A DNA stretch of 33,368 nt from Moraxella canis. Its GTDB lineage: Bacteria; Pseudomonadota; Gammaproteobacteria; Pseudomonadales; Moraxellaceae. Shown here one piece after another: positions 16,931-25,769 of the stretch. The stretch spans positions 1-33,368 of the forward strand of contig NZ_MUXT01000003.1 in NCBI RefSeq assembly GCF_002014965.1, written 5' to 3'. The notes beneath the pieces are model-generated. The model was not told the origin of the DNA. It worked only from the letters and a program-made list of their open reading frames with translations, and ran no database searches. Position 1 is the first letter of the stretch. Each line of letters opens with the position of its first letter. A program made the translations under genes and the position numbers.

Positions 16931-16966
16931 AAAAAACCACAAAGACAAGGATGCAGTCTTTGTGGC
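16931..16966 (-). terminator. Terminator after narI
   Basis: On the minus strand CCACAAAGAC, a 9-base loop, and GTCTTTGTGG make a 10-bp stem followed by TTTTTT. It marks the end of the narGHJI transcript and separates it from ppiC-moeA. Confidence 0.88.
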
Positions 16967-17005
16967 AATGGCACAGTATTTTATTATTGTTATTATTGGT
17001 ATTAC

Positions 17006-17701
17006 TTACTGAGATCTCTTTTGGCGCAAAATTTGGTAATTGCGACCCAAATACCAAATTGGCGCTGAAATAATATGAATCAAGCGTGTAAATGGCACCA
17101 ATAAAATCAGTGTCGTCCCCAAGAACATATGCATCTTATAAATCAGCCCTGCATCTTCAACCAACGAGGCAGCATATACAGGTCTTAAAATCGCAAGATT
17201 TTGCGCCCAACCTGCCAATGATACCATCAACGCTCCATCTGAATGGTTCGGATACGAAAAAATCGTCCCAAGCCCCATCAGTAACTGAACCAAGATGATA
17301 ATAAGTAGCATCTTGTCGCTGAATGTAGAAGTGTGACTTACACGCGGGTTAGTAAAACGTCGCCAAATCAACATCACAAGCCCAATTAAACACATCACGC
17401 CTGCGATACCGCCCACGATGACAGCAAGCAGCTGTTTTTGAGGGGCGGTAATGATACGCTCATAAACAAAATGTGGTGTCAGCATACCAAAAAAATGCCC
17501 CAAAAGCACCACAATGATACCGATATGGAATAAATTACTGGCAAGACGCATATACCCATCAGACAGCATCTGGCTTGAGCCAGCACGCCATGTGTACTGT
17601 GATAAATCAAATCTTGCCCAACAGCCGAGTACGCACACAGTTAAGGCAATATAAGGATAAATGCCAAATAAAAAAACATGCATCCAGTTTTGAGCATTCA
17701 T
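17006..17701 (-). CDS. narI: Respiratory nitrate reductase gamma subunit NarI
   Basis: This is the membrane cytochrome b subunit that oxidises quinol and passes electrons to NarH. It has 231 residues and five membrane segments. The four heme-ligating His are H59, H69, H191 and H209, in FHIGIIVVLLGHFFG and KMHMFLGTTLILLVPFTRLIH. Its ATG overlaps the narJ stop (ATGA). A short TTATTATTGTTATTATTGG low-complexity run follows the stop codon. Confidence 0.96.
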   Translation of the reverse strand: MNAQNWMHVFLFGIYPYIALTVCVLGCWARFDLSQYTWRAGSSQMLSDGYMRLASNLFHIGIIVVLLGHFFGMLTPHFVYERIITAPQKQLLAVIVGGIAGVMCLIGLVMLIWRRFTNPRVSHTSTFSDKMLLIIILVQLLMGLGTIFSYPNHSDGALMVSLAGWAQNLAILRPVYAASLVEDAGLIYKMHMFLGTTLILLVPFTRLIHIISAPIWYLGRNYQILRQKRSQ

Positions 17702-18498
17702 ATACGAACTCCTTTTGGTGTGTTTGCAGAGTCTGTCTTGGTTTTTTGATTAAAATCTACCCAATGCACAGGCTGAGCGTCTTGATTTTGGGCATGCGCA
17801 CTTGCCATGTGGCTGATGCGTTTAGCTGTTTGACTCGAGGGGCACTGTGTGTCATTATTTGCCATGAAATTAACCACCTCTTCTTCCCACTCGGCATCAA
17901 TGGCTTCAGGTGTGGTATCATCAATCATTTTACCCATTTTAGTAAGCTCTTCATCAATATCACTTAAAGGCTTGCCTGAAATCTGTAGCAGAGCCTCAAA
18001 TAAGCTCACATATTTGCTGTTTTTATCAATCAATCTAGCAGCAAGCAGCGCTAAAATATGACTAATGTCTGCAATCTCAAGACGAATGGCAATATGATCA
18101 TCGGTCTGAGTGGCTTGATAAGCTAAAAATTCAAGATACATTGGAAGATAATCTGGCAACTCTTTAACATCAATTTCAAAGCCTGCTGATTCATATTGCG
18201 CCATCAAATCCACCATAGCTTGACCACGGTCGCGACTTTCGCCATGCACATGCTCAAACAACCATAAAGACAGTGTGCGGCCACGCTCAAACAAACTGTC
18301 ATAACGTGACTGAGCCTCAATGGCACCCAGATTCCCAAGCTCATCAATCAACTCACCAATATGCTGACGCACTTCTGGACTGATGAGCCCAGATGCCATG
18401 ACAATGTCACGGCATGCCTCAAGATTATTGTCCTCAAATAAGGCGTCGTGAGGATAATCAAGCAATAAGCTAATAACTTTTAATAATTTAAAATCCAT
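17698..18498 (-). CDS. narJ: Nitrate reductase assembly chaperone NarJ
   Basis: This cytoplasmic chaperone has 266 residues and is needed to insert the cofactor into NarG and dock NarGH on NarI. MDFKLLKVISLLLDYP is the usual start, and ATG 18498 lies one base after the narH stop. HVHGESRDRGQAMVDLMAQYESAGFEI and ELPDYLPMYLEFLA are family signatures. A longer in-frame start at 18528 lies inside narH and is rejected. The C-terminal 50 residues are polar and low-complexity, ending near PVHWVDF. Confidence 0.94.
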   Translation of the reverse strand: MDFKLLKVISLLLDYPHDALFEDNNLEACRDIVMASGLISPEVRQHIGELIDELGNLGAIEAQSRYDSLFERGRTLSLWLFEHVHGESRDRGQAMVDLMAQYESAGFEIDVKELPDYLPMYLEFLAYQATQTDDHIAIRLEIADISHILALLAARLIDKNSKYVSLFEALLQISGKPLSDIDEELTKMGKMIDDTTPEAIDAEWEEEVVNFMANNDTQCPSSQTAKRISHMASAHAQNQDAQPVHWVDFNQKTKTDSANTPKGVRI

Positions 18499-18499
18499 C

Positions 18500-20038
18500 T
18501 TAAGACTCCCAAGTCTGTACAGTGTCAATCATGTCACGACGATTGGATTTTCTTTGTCCGAACATATTGACATCATTGCTGCCACCACAGCCCGTACCGA
18601 AACTAAAACCACAGCCATTGCGTTCAGCAAAGGCATCACTCATCGCTTCTTCACGATGCGCCGTTGGAATGACAAAGCGATCTTCATAATTGGCGATCGC
18701 CAAATAGCGATACATTTCATCGACTTGGTGCTTGGTTAAGCCCACTGCATCAAGCACAGCTTTAGCATCTTGTTTCTCAACAAGCTCAAGGCGCTTATAG
18801 CTACGCATGGCTAGCAGGCGCTTAAGTGCTAAGCGAACAGGCTCTTCATCACCTGCGGTGAGCATATTAGCAAGATATTTTAATGGGATGCGCAGACTGT
18901 CCACATCAGGAATGAGTCCATCCATACCCACTTGCCCAGCTTCGGCAGCGTTTTGAATGGGTGATAACGGTGGTACATACCATACCATCGGTAAAGTACG
19001 ATATTCTGGGTGCAACGGTAAAGCAAGCTTCCAATCCATCGCAAGCTTATAGACAGGAGATTTTTGGGCGGATTCAATCACGCTCATCGGTACGCCATCT
19101 TTCAGGGCTTGCTCAATGACAGTGGGATCGTTGGGATCCAAAAAAACATCCAGCTGAGCTTGATATAACTCTTTTTCGTTTTCCACACTAGCGGCGGTCT
19201 TGATTTTATCAGCGTCATATAAAAGCACACCCAAATACCGAATGCGGCCAACACAGGTTTCAGAACAAATGGTCGGCTGACCTGATTCAATGCGCGGATA
19301 ACAAAAAATACATTTTTCAGATTTGCCTGACTTCCAGTTATAATAAATTTTTTTATAAGGACAGCCAGATATACACATCCGCCAGCCACGACATTTTTCT
19401 TGATCAATAAGAACAATGCCATCTTCTTCACGCTTATAAATTGCTCCAGATGGGCATGATGCCACGCATGTTGGGTTTAGACAATGTTCGCAAAGACGCG
19501 GCAGATACATCATAAAGGTATTTTCGTACTGACCATAGATATCCGCTTGCACATTATCAAAGTTTTTATCAATTCGGCGTTTGGCAAATTCAGAGCCTAA
19601 AATCTCCTCCCAGTTTGGACCCCATTCAATTTTTTGCATTCTTTTGCCCGTTATTAAAGAACGAGGGCGTGCTATCGGCTGATGCTCGCCAATCGGTGCA
19701 GATTGAAGATGCTGATAATCAAAATCAAACGGTTCGTAATAATCATCTATCGATGGCAAATCAGGATTGGCAAAAATATTGGCAAGAATGCGGAATTTGC
19801 CACCAATTTTAGGGTTAATTGTCCCATTGGCATTGCGAATCCAGCCACCTTTCCATTTAGCTTGGTTTTCCCATTCTTTGGGATAGCCGATACCGGGCTT
19901 GGATTCTACGTTGTTAAACCATGCGTATTCCATACCCTCACGGCTGGTCCAAACGTTTTTACAAGTTACAGAGCAAGTATGGCAACCAATACATTTGTCA
20001 AGGTTTAGCACCATGCCCACTTGAGAACGAATTTTCAT
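18500..20038 (-). CDS. narH: Respiratory nitrate reductase beta subunit NarH
   Basis: This electron-transfer subunit of 512 residues carries four iron-sulfur clusters. ATG 20038 is chosen, with GAGG nine bases before it. The first Cys group is C16, C19, C22 and C26 (CIGCHTCSVTC). Further groups are CEHCLNPTCVASCP, CRGWRMCISGCP with the Trp that marks the 3Fe-4S cluster, and CIFC ... CSETCVGR. It connects NarI to NarG. It is separated from narG by an unusually long 99-base gap holding two hairpins. Confidence 0.97.
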   Translation of the reverse strand: MKIRSQVGMVLNLDKCIGCHTCSVTCKNVWTSREGMEYAWFNNVESKPGIGYPKEWENQAKWKGGWIRNANGTINPKIGGKFRILANIFANPDLPSIDDYYEPFDFDYQHLQSAPIGEHQPIARPRSLITGKRMQKIEWGPNWEEILGSEFAKRRIDKNFDNVQADIYGQYENTFMMYLPRLCEHCLNPTCVASCPSGAIYKREEDGIVLIDQEKCRGWRMCISGCPYKKIYYNWKSGKSEKCIFCYPRIESGQPTICSETCVGRIRYLGVLLYDADKIKTAASVENEKELYQAQLDVFLDPNDPTVIEQALKDGVPMSVIESAQKSPVYKLAMDWKLALPLHPEYRTLPMVWYVPPLSPIQNAAEAGQVGMDGLIPDVDSLRIPLKYLANMLTAGDEEPVRLALKRLLAMRSYKRLELVEKQDAKAVLDAVGLTKHQVDEMYRYLAIANYEDRFVIPTAHREEAMSDAFAERNGCGFSFGTGCGGSNDVNMFGQRKSNRRDMIDTVQTWES

Positions 20039-20052
20039 ATTAATTTTCCTCA

Positions 20053-20070
20053 ACCTAGCAAAAGCTAGGT
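20053..20070 (-). promoter_or_regulatory. Hairpin abutting the narH ribosome binding site
   Basis: ACCTAGC, AAAA, GCTAGGT forms a 7-bp stem with a 4-base loop. On the mRNA it ends just before the GAGG of narH, so it could modulate narH translation or protect a processed 5' end. Confidence 0.6.
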
Positions 20071-20098
20071 AAAATGTGTCATTGAGTATAGTACCTAC

Positions 20099-20126
20099 TT
20101 TGGCAGAATTTCTTTATTCTGCCAAA
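20099..20126 (-). promoter_or_regulatory. Hairpin just after narG
   Basis: TTTGGCAGAAT and ATTCTGCCAAA form a perfect 11-bp stem with a 6-base loop. It lies 12 bases after the narG stop codon. No T run follows on the minus strand, so it is more likely an mRNA-stabilising or attenuating structure than a full terminator. Confidence 0.7.
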
Positions 20127-20137
20127 GAGCGTGCGCA

Positions 20138-23100
20138 TCAGTCTAAAGTAGTAGGTAATGGCTGTGGCAGACTGTCGTCTGGCTTGCCTTCTAGCCAGTC
20201 AATATTCGCCATTTTACGCACCACAACAAACTCATCTCGGTTGCATCCCACTGTGCCATAATAGTTAAATCCATAACTTTGTTGTGCATAACCGCCAATC
20301 ATGTGCGTCGGTTTTAAGATCGCGCGCGTCACAGAGTTATGAATACCGCCACGCGTACCTGAATTTTCAGAACCTGGGATATTGACTAGCTTTTCTTGAG
20401 CGTGATACATCATGGTCATTCCTTCTTTGACACGCTGTGAGACGACTGCTCGAGCGGTAATGGCGCCGTTATGGTTAAACACTTCAATCCAGTCATTATC
20501 CACAATACCTGCCTTCTTGGCATCAATTTCGCTCATCCACACAATTGGACCGCCACGACTTAGGGTAAGCATAAGCAGGTTTTCAGAATAGGTTGAATGG
20601 ATACCCCATTTTTGATGCGGCGTTAAGAAGTTCAGCACAATCTCTTTATTGCCATTGGACTGATAGCGTGTTAATGCTTGTGTAGCACGCGTGTCAATCG
20701 GTGGGCGATACTGCTGCATCTGTTCACCAAACGCCTGCATCCAAGGATGGTCTTGATAAAATTGCTGACGACCCGTAATTGTACGCCACGGTATCAGCTC
20801 GTGCACATTGGTATAGCCTGCGTTGTAACTCACCTTATCAGACTCAAGACCTGACCATGTCGGACTTGAGATGATCTTTCTTGGCTGTGCAACGATATCA
20901 CGGAAGCGTATTTTTTCATGCTCAGATGACTTAGCAAGATGTGTGTGATCTCGTCCTGTATTTTTTGACAAATCTGCCCATGCTTTGACTGCCACATGAC
21001 CATTGGTTTCGGGAGCCAGCATCAAAATCGTCTCGGCTGCGTCAACTGCGGTATCAATGCGTGGGCGACCGTGGGCGATGGTGTTTTCGGTAACGGTGTA
21101 GTTTAATGCCGCCAAATTGCCAACTTCTTCTTTGGTATCCCATGTAATACCTTTTGAGCCATTGCCCAAGGTGTCCATGAGACCGCCTAGAGACGTAAAT
21201 TTAGCATAAGTTGCTGGATAATCACGCTCCACTACCTTGATATGTGGACAGTTGATGCCTGGTACAGGGCGCTCGCCTGCGGTTTTCCAATCCGTACCGC
21301 CAAAGGGCTGAGCAAGTTCAGCAGGACTGTCGTGCTGCATTGGCAAGGTGACAATGTCGGTCTCGACACCCAAATGACCATGCGTTAGTTCGGAAAACTT
21401 TTTGGCGATGCCTTTATAAATTTCCCAATCAGTTTTGGATTCCCAAGCTGGATCGGTCGCCGCCGTCAAAGGGTGAATGAACGGATGCATATCCGAAGTA
21501 TTCATATCGTCTTTTTCATACCAAGTGGCGGTTGGTAAGACGATGTCTGAATATAGGCAGGTGCTAGACATTCTAAAATCCAGAGTGGTCACCAGATCAA
21601 GCTTGCCTGTTGGTGCATTATCTACCCAATCCACTTCATTTGGACGGATACCACCATGCACCGTTTCTTCACCCAAAATACCATGTTTGGTACCCAGCAG
21701 GTAATGCAGCATATATTCATGCCCTTTGCCTGATGAGCCAAGCAAGTTTGAACGCCAAATAAACAAATTTCTAGGGAAATTAGCTGGATTATCAGGACTT
21801 TCTGCTGCAAAGCGTATTGAACCATTCTCAAGACCATTGACCACATAAGTTTCAGCATCACCAGAGGCTTTGGCAGCGCGCCCAATCGCCAAGGGATTTT
21901 GATTCAGTTGTGGCGCAGACGGTAGCCACCCTGCGCGCTCAGCACGGATATTGTAATCAAGCATATGTTCAGGGAACTGCGCTTTATTGGCATGAGGTGA
22001 AAGAATTTCATGCGCAGAGACTTTTTCATGACGCCATTGACTTGAGTGATTATAAAAAAAGCTTGTACCATTCATATGGCGCGGCGGTCTATGCCAATCT
22101 AGAGCAAATGCTAAAGGTGCCCAACCTGTTTGCGGACGCAATTTTTCTTGACCGACATAGTGCGCCCAGCCGCCACCAGACTGCCCAATACAGCCACACA
22201 AAATCAGCATATTGATGACACCACGATAATTCATATCCATGTGATACCAGTGGTTCATACCAGCGCCAATGATAATCATGGACTTGCCATGGGTTTTGTG
22301 AGCATTTTCTGCAAATTCGCGTGCGATCTGGATGACTTTTTCGCGGCTTACACCAGTGATAGCCTCTTGCCATGCTGGCGTGCCTGCCACAGTTGAATCA
22401 TTATAATCATCGGTGACATGCTGACCGCCCATGCCGTTATCCACGCCCAGATTGGCAAGCATCAAATCAAATACGGTAACCACTTTGGCAGTCTCACCGT
22501 TAGCCAAAGTCAATGTACGACAAGGTAAGGTCTTGTATTGAATGTCATCGCCTTGAGCAGATGTAAAGTATGGATGTTCACCACCGCCAAAATAATCCAA
22601 GCCAACCAAAACGGTTTCGCCTGAATCTTTTTGAGATAACTGCAAAGTAACTTCGCTATTATTTTTACCCTCTTTGTTTTCAAGGTTCCAACGACCAGAC
22701 TCACCCCAGCGATAGCCAATAGAACCAATCGGTGAAACAAGCTCACCATTTTGATCAAGCGCAACAGTCTTCCATTCAGGATTATTATCTTGACCTAAAT
22801 GATCTATTAGATCAGAAGCTCGCAAGAATCGACCTGCATGAGCTGATTTACCCTCACCTTCAATCATAACAAGCATCGGCAAGTCGGTATATCGGCGCGC
22901 ATAATTTAAGAAATAATCGCTTGGCTGCTTTAAATAAAATTCTTTAATAATTACATGGCAAAAGGCTTGGGCAAGAGCGGCATCGGTACCTTGTTTTGGA
23001 TTGAGCCACAAATCGCACAGCTTGGCAATCTCGGCATAGTCAGGGGTGATGGCAACGGTTTTGGTGCCTTTATAGCGCACTTCCGTAAAAAAGTGAGCAT

Positions 23101-23890
23101 CAGGAGTACGAGTTTGCGGTACGTTTGAGCCCCAAGCAATGATATAATCTGAATTATACCAATCGGCGGCTTCAGGTACATCAGTTTGCTCGCCCCATGT
23201 CATTGGAGAAGCGGGTGGCAAATCACAGTACCAATCATAAAACGATAAGCAAGCTCCACCAATTAAGGATAAATAGCGGCTGCCAGCAGCATAGCTCACC
23301 ATACTCATGGCAGGGATGGGCGAAAAACCAATAATGCGGTCAGGTCCAAACGTCTTAGCAGTATAAACATTACTTGCAGCAATGATTTCAAAAACCTCAT
23401 TCCAACTAGAGCGCACAAATCCGCCCAAACCACGCTTGGACTTATACTGCGCAGTCTTATTAGGATCGCTGACAATACTACCCCACGCTTCAACTGGATC
23501 TGTATATTTAGTACGCGCTTCTCGCCAAAGCTTTAGTAAAGGTTTACGCACTTTTGGGTATTTGAGACGATTGGCAGAGTACATATACCAACTATAACTG
23601 GCACCACGTGGACAGCCGCGCGGTTCGTGGTTAGGCAAATCTGGGCGAGTGCGCGGATAATCGGTTTGCTGGGTTTCCCAAGTCACCAAGCCATTTTTAA
23701 CATAGATTTTCCATGAGCATGAGCCAGTACAGTTGACACCATGGGTTGAGCGGACAACTTTGTCATATTGCCAGCGATTACGATAAAAATTCTCCCAGTC
23801 ACGGCTTTCATCACGGACTTCACCATGTCCGTCGGCATATTCACCCGTTTTTTTCTTAAAGAAACGAAATTGGTCGAGTAAGTGGCTCAT
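20138..23890 (-). CDS. narG: Respiratory nitrate reductase alpha subunit NarG
   Basis: This is the catalytic subunit of 1250 residues, holding bis-MGD and the FS0 cluster, and it reduces nitrate to nitrite at the cytoplasmic face. FS0 ligands are H50, C54, C58 and C93 (HGVNCTGSC and RGCPRG). The molybdenum ligand is D223 in YDWYCDLPP. The match to NarG is continuous to the C-terminus (THMIGGYAQQSYGFNYYGTVGCNRDEFVVVRK). GAGGAAAG lies before the start ATG. The 160 bases upstream contain no clear FNR box, so its promoter could not be fixed; part of its transcription may come through the carbonic anhydrase gene. Confidence 0.98.
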   Translation of the reverse strand: MSHLLDQFRFFKKKTGEYADGHGEVRDESRDWENFYRNRWQYDKVVRSTHGVNCTGSCSWKIYVKNGLVTWETQQTDYPRTRPDLPNHEPRGCPRGASYSWYMYSANRLKYPKVRKPLLKLWREARTKYTDPVEAWGSIVSDPNKTAQYKSKRGLGGFVRSSWNEVFEIIAASNVYTAKTFGPDRIIGFSPIPAMSMVSYAAGSRYLSLIGGACLSFYDWYCDLPPASPMTWGEQTDVPEAADWYNSDYIIAWGSNVPQTRTPDAHFFTEVRYKGTKTVAITPDYAEIAKLCDLWLNPKQGTDAALAQAFCHVIIKEFYLKQPSDYFLNYARRYTDLPMLVMIEGEGKSAHAGRFLRASDLIDHLGQDNNPEWKTVALDQNGELVSPIGSIGYRWGESGRWNLENKEGKNNSEVTLQLSQKDSGETVLVGLDYFGGGEHPYFTSAQGDDIQYKTLPCRTLTLANGETAKVVTVFDLMLANLGVDNGMGGQHVTDDYNDSTVAGTPAWQEAITGVSREKVIQIAREFAENAHKTHGKSMIIIGAGMNHWYHMDMNYRGVINMLILCGCIGQSGGGWAHYVGQEKLRPQTGWAPLAFALDWHRPPRHMNGTSFFYNHSSQWRHEKVSAHEILSPHANKAQFPEHMLDYNIRAERAGWLPSAPQLNQNPLAIGRAAKASGDAETYVVNGLENGSIRFAAESPDNPANFPRNLFIWRSNLLGSSGKGHEYMLHYLLGTKHGILGEETVHGGIRPNEVDWVDNAPTGKLDLVTTLDFRMSSTCLYSDIVLPTATWYEKDDMNTSDMHPFIHPLTAATDPAWESKTDWEIYKGIAKKFSELTHGHLGVETDIVTLPMQHDSPAELAQPFGGTDWKTAGERPVPGINCPHIKVVERDYPATYAKFTSLGGLMDTLGNGSKGITWDTKEEVGNLAALNYTVTENTIAHGRPRIDTAVDAAETILMLAPETNGHVAVKAWADLSKNTGRDHTHLAKSSEHEKIRFRDIVAQPRKIISSPTWSGLESDKVSYNAGYTNVHELIPWRTITGRQQFYQDHPWMQAFGEQMQQYRPPIDTRATQALTRYQSNGNKEIVLNFLTPHQKWGIHSTYSENLLMLTLSRGGPIVWMSEIDAKKAGIVDNDWIEVFNHNGAITARAVVSQRVKEGMTMMYHAQEKLVNIPGSENSGTRGGIHNSVTRAILKPTHMIGGYAQQSYGFNYYGTVGCNRDEFVVVRKMANIDWLEGKPDDSLPQPLPTTLD

Positions 23891-24050
23891 TTTGCTTTCC
23901 TCGTTGTTGTAAAAAGAGCTTAGCTGGCTAGCGACAATCGAAACACCAAGCTAACATTAATTATAAAAATTTATTGGTTACCTAACTATTGCCTAAATGG
24001 CTATCATTAGATACTTCTTTGGGTGTAGTCGAATGACTGCTTTAATTTTA

Positions 24051-24683
24051 TTAATGCGAATAGATAAATGCCGATGCCAGCTGTTGTGCATTACTAATAC
24101 TCACGCCCAAATCCTCAATCAGCCCACTATTCATGTCATAAATCCAGCCATGTACCGAAAGTTGTCTGCCTTGATACCAAGCATTTTGCACTATGGTAGT
24201 ATGGCAAACATTAGTGACCTGACGCTTAACATTGATTTGGCATAATAAATCAAGCTCCTCTTCATCAGTTAAGCCCTCAAAAGCCTCACGATATTGGTAA
24301 CGCATTCCTTTCAACGGTCTCAGCCAATTATCTATCAAACCATATTCTTGTTGGCTAAGCGCCGCTTTAACGCCGCCGCAACCATAGTGACCACATACGA
24401 TAATATGCTCAACCCTAAGTACATCTACCGCAAACTGTAACACTGATAACAAATTCATATCAGTTGAAACCACCATATTTGCGACATTGCGGTGCACAAA
24501 AAGCTCTCCTGGCATGACGCCTACCACTTCATTGGCGGGCACACGACTGTCAGAGCAGCCGATCCATAAATATTTGGGTGACTGCGCCTTTGAGAGTCTT
24601 GGAAAATAGTCAGGATCACGCGCTGTCAGTGACTGCGCCCAATATTGGTTGTTATTTAACAAATCACTTAATGTTACATGCAT
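24051..24683 (-). CDS. can: Beta-class carbonic anhydrase
   Basis: This zinc enzyme of 210 residues interconverts carbon dioxide and bicarbonate. The zinc ligands are C43, H99 and C102, and the catalytic dyad is D45-R47 (CSDSRVPA, CGHYGCGGV). MPGELFVHRNVAN and QFAVDVLRVEHIIV are also typical. ATG 24683 follows GGGGG; a GTG at 24689 is also in frame. It lies just upstream of narG on the same strand. Its link to nitrate respiration is not evident from sequence. Confidence 0.93.
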   Translation of the reverse strand: MHVTLSDLLNNNQYWAQSLTARDPDYFPRLSKAQSPKYLWIGCSDSRVPANEVVGVMPGELFVHRNVANMVVSTDMNLLSVLQFAVDVLRVEHIIVCGHYGCGGVKAALSQQEYGLIDNWLRPLKGMRYQYREAFEGLTDEEELDLLCQINVKRQVTNVCHTTIVQNAWYQGRQLSVHGWIYDMNSGLIEDLGVSISNAQQLASAFIYSH

Positions 24684-24758
24684 ACACACCCCCAGAATTG
24701 ATTTGGTTTTAGCATAAACCAGTTGTCAACACCTAGCTATGCTCTAAATGGTTAAGAC

Positions 24759-24808
24759 ACTACCCTAAAGTAGTAAGCTTGGCTGACTGCTTTCTACCTA
24801 AGTATACT
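24759..24808 (+). promoter_or_regulatory. Promoter of the Crp/Fnr gene with upstream palindrome
   Basis: TTGGCT (24779-24784) and TATACT (24803-24808) are 18 bases apart. The inverted repeat ACTACCCTAAAGTAGT (24759-24774) sits just upstream of the -35 element. It resembles the palindrome before narX (ACTAC-N6/7-GTAGT). Confidence 0.5.
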
Positions 24809-24866
24809 ATGGCTAATATCTGTAAATATTTACAATACCTCAATCTAATTTGCCCACTCTTTAGCC

Positions 24867-25643
24867 ATGAAAAAACTGTATGATGAAAAAAAGATTGTTT
24901 ATCTTCAGCGCTTAGGCTGCCATCCTATTTTTGCGACAACCAATAAGAAACTTTCAATTTCAGCAGCAACGATTCACTACTACCCCAAAGGCAGTTTGAT
25001 TTATTTGCAATATGCTAAAGTGCGTTATTTATATTTTTTATTAGACGGTGCAATCCATTGCTATCGTCAGCAGCCCAATGGTCAAGAAAGCCTAATAAAC
25101 AGATTTGATACAAATAAAACTCATATCCATCAGGTGCAGATGATCAATGAAAGCCTGCCTAATTTAAAAGTAGATGAGTGTGATGAAAAACAAGATGAGA
25201 TGCTTGCGTATAATCAATATAACTCGTTTGGAAAAAATAGCTGCCATCAGTTAACCGCCAAAGCTTCACAAAATAGCTATGTTGCCATTTTACCCATTCA
25301 TGAGATAAAGAAAACATTCAACAACTCGTCTTTAGCTACGATATTTACTTGGTATGCAGAGCAGATGTATGAGCAAATCTCGACACAGTTTTTATTGTAT
25401 GATTTATTAAGTCTGAAAACTTCACAAGCGAAAGTAGCTTATTATCTGTTATGTCATGCTGATGACAACGGCAAAGTAGAGATACCCATGAGTCAAAAAA
25501 ATCTAGCAGGCCTACTGAGTATCCGTGCTGAAACACTCAGCCGAACTTTGCGATTTTTGATAAATCAGCAAATTATCAGCGTAAATGGTGCACAATACAC
25601 TATTTTAAAATCCGAACACCTAGAACAGATGGTGGAGCAATGA
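24867..25643 (+). CDS. Crp/Fnr-family regulator, DNR-like
   Basis: This transcription factor has 258 residues. A cyclic-nucleotide-type beta barrel (about 34-150) is followed by a dimer helix and a winged helix. The recognition helix contains ETLSR (222-226), the E-xx-SR pattern that reads TTGAT half-sites in FNR and DNR. The Cys cluster that binds the FNR iron-sulfur centre is absent; only C18 lies in the N-terminus. A polar insertion of about 40 residues (about 80-122) interrupts the barrel and is unusual for the family. Proximity to nnrS suggests an NO-responsive DNR/NnrR role. The perfect box before narK1 is a plausible target. Confidence 0.8.
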   Translation: MKKLYDEKKIVYLQRLGCHPIFATTNKKLSISAATIHYYPKGSLIYLQYAKVRYLYFLLDGAIHCYRQQPNGQESLINRFDTNKTHIHQVQMINESLPNLKVDECDEKQDEMLAYNQYNSFGKNSCHQLTAKASQNSYVAILPIHEIKKTFNNSSLATIFTWYAEQMYEQISTQFLLYDLLSLKTSQAKVAYYLLCHADDNGKVEIPMSQKNLAGLLSIRAETLSRTLRFLINQQIISVNGAQYTILKSEHLEQMVEQ

Positions 25644-25698
25644 CCACACAAACGCTATTTCATTTTTGATGAGATGATATTTTAAAAAATAGTGATTT

Positions 25699-25738
25699 AA
25701 TCAGCAGATTACTTTTTTAATCAGCAGATTACTTTTTT
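25699..25738. repeat. Two tandem copies of a 20-bp unit
   Basis: AATCAGCAGATTACTTTTTT occurs twice without a gap, directly upstream of nnrS. It may be a recent duplication of promoter DNA; each copy adds about two helix turns. No clear FNR/DNR box is present here. Confidence 0.85.
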
Positions 25739-25769
25739 GACAATCGTAATAACAATTCAAAGATTCGCC

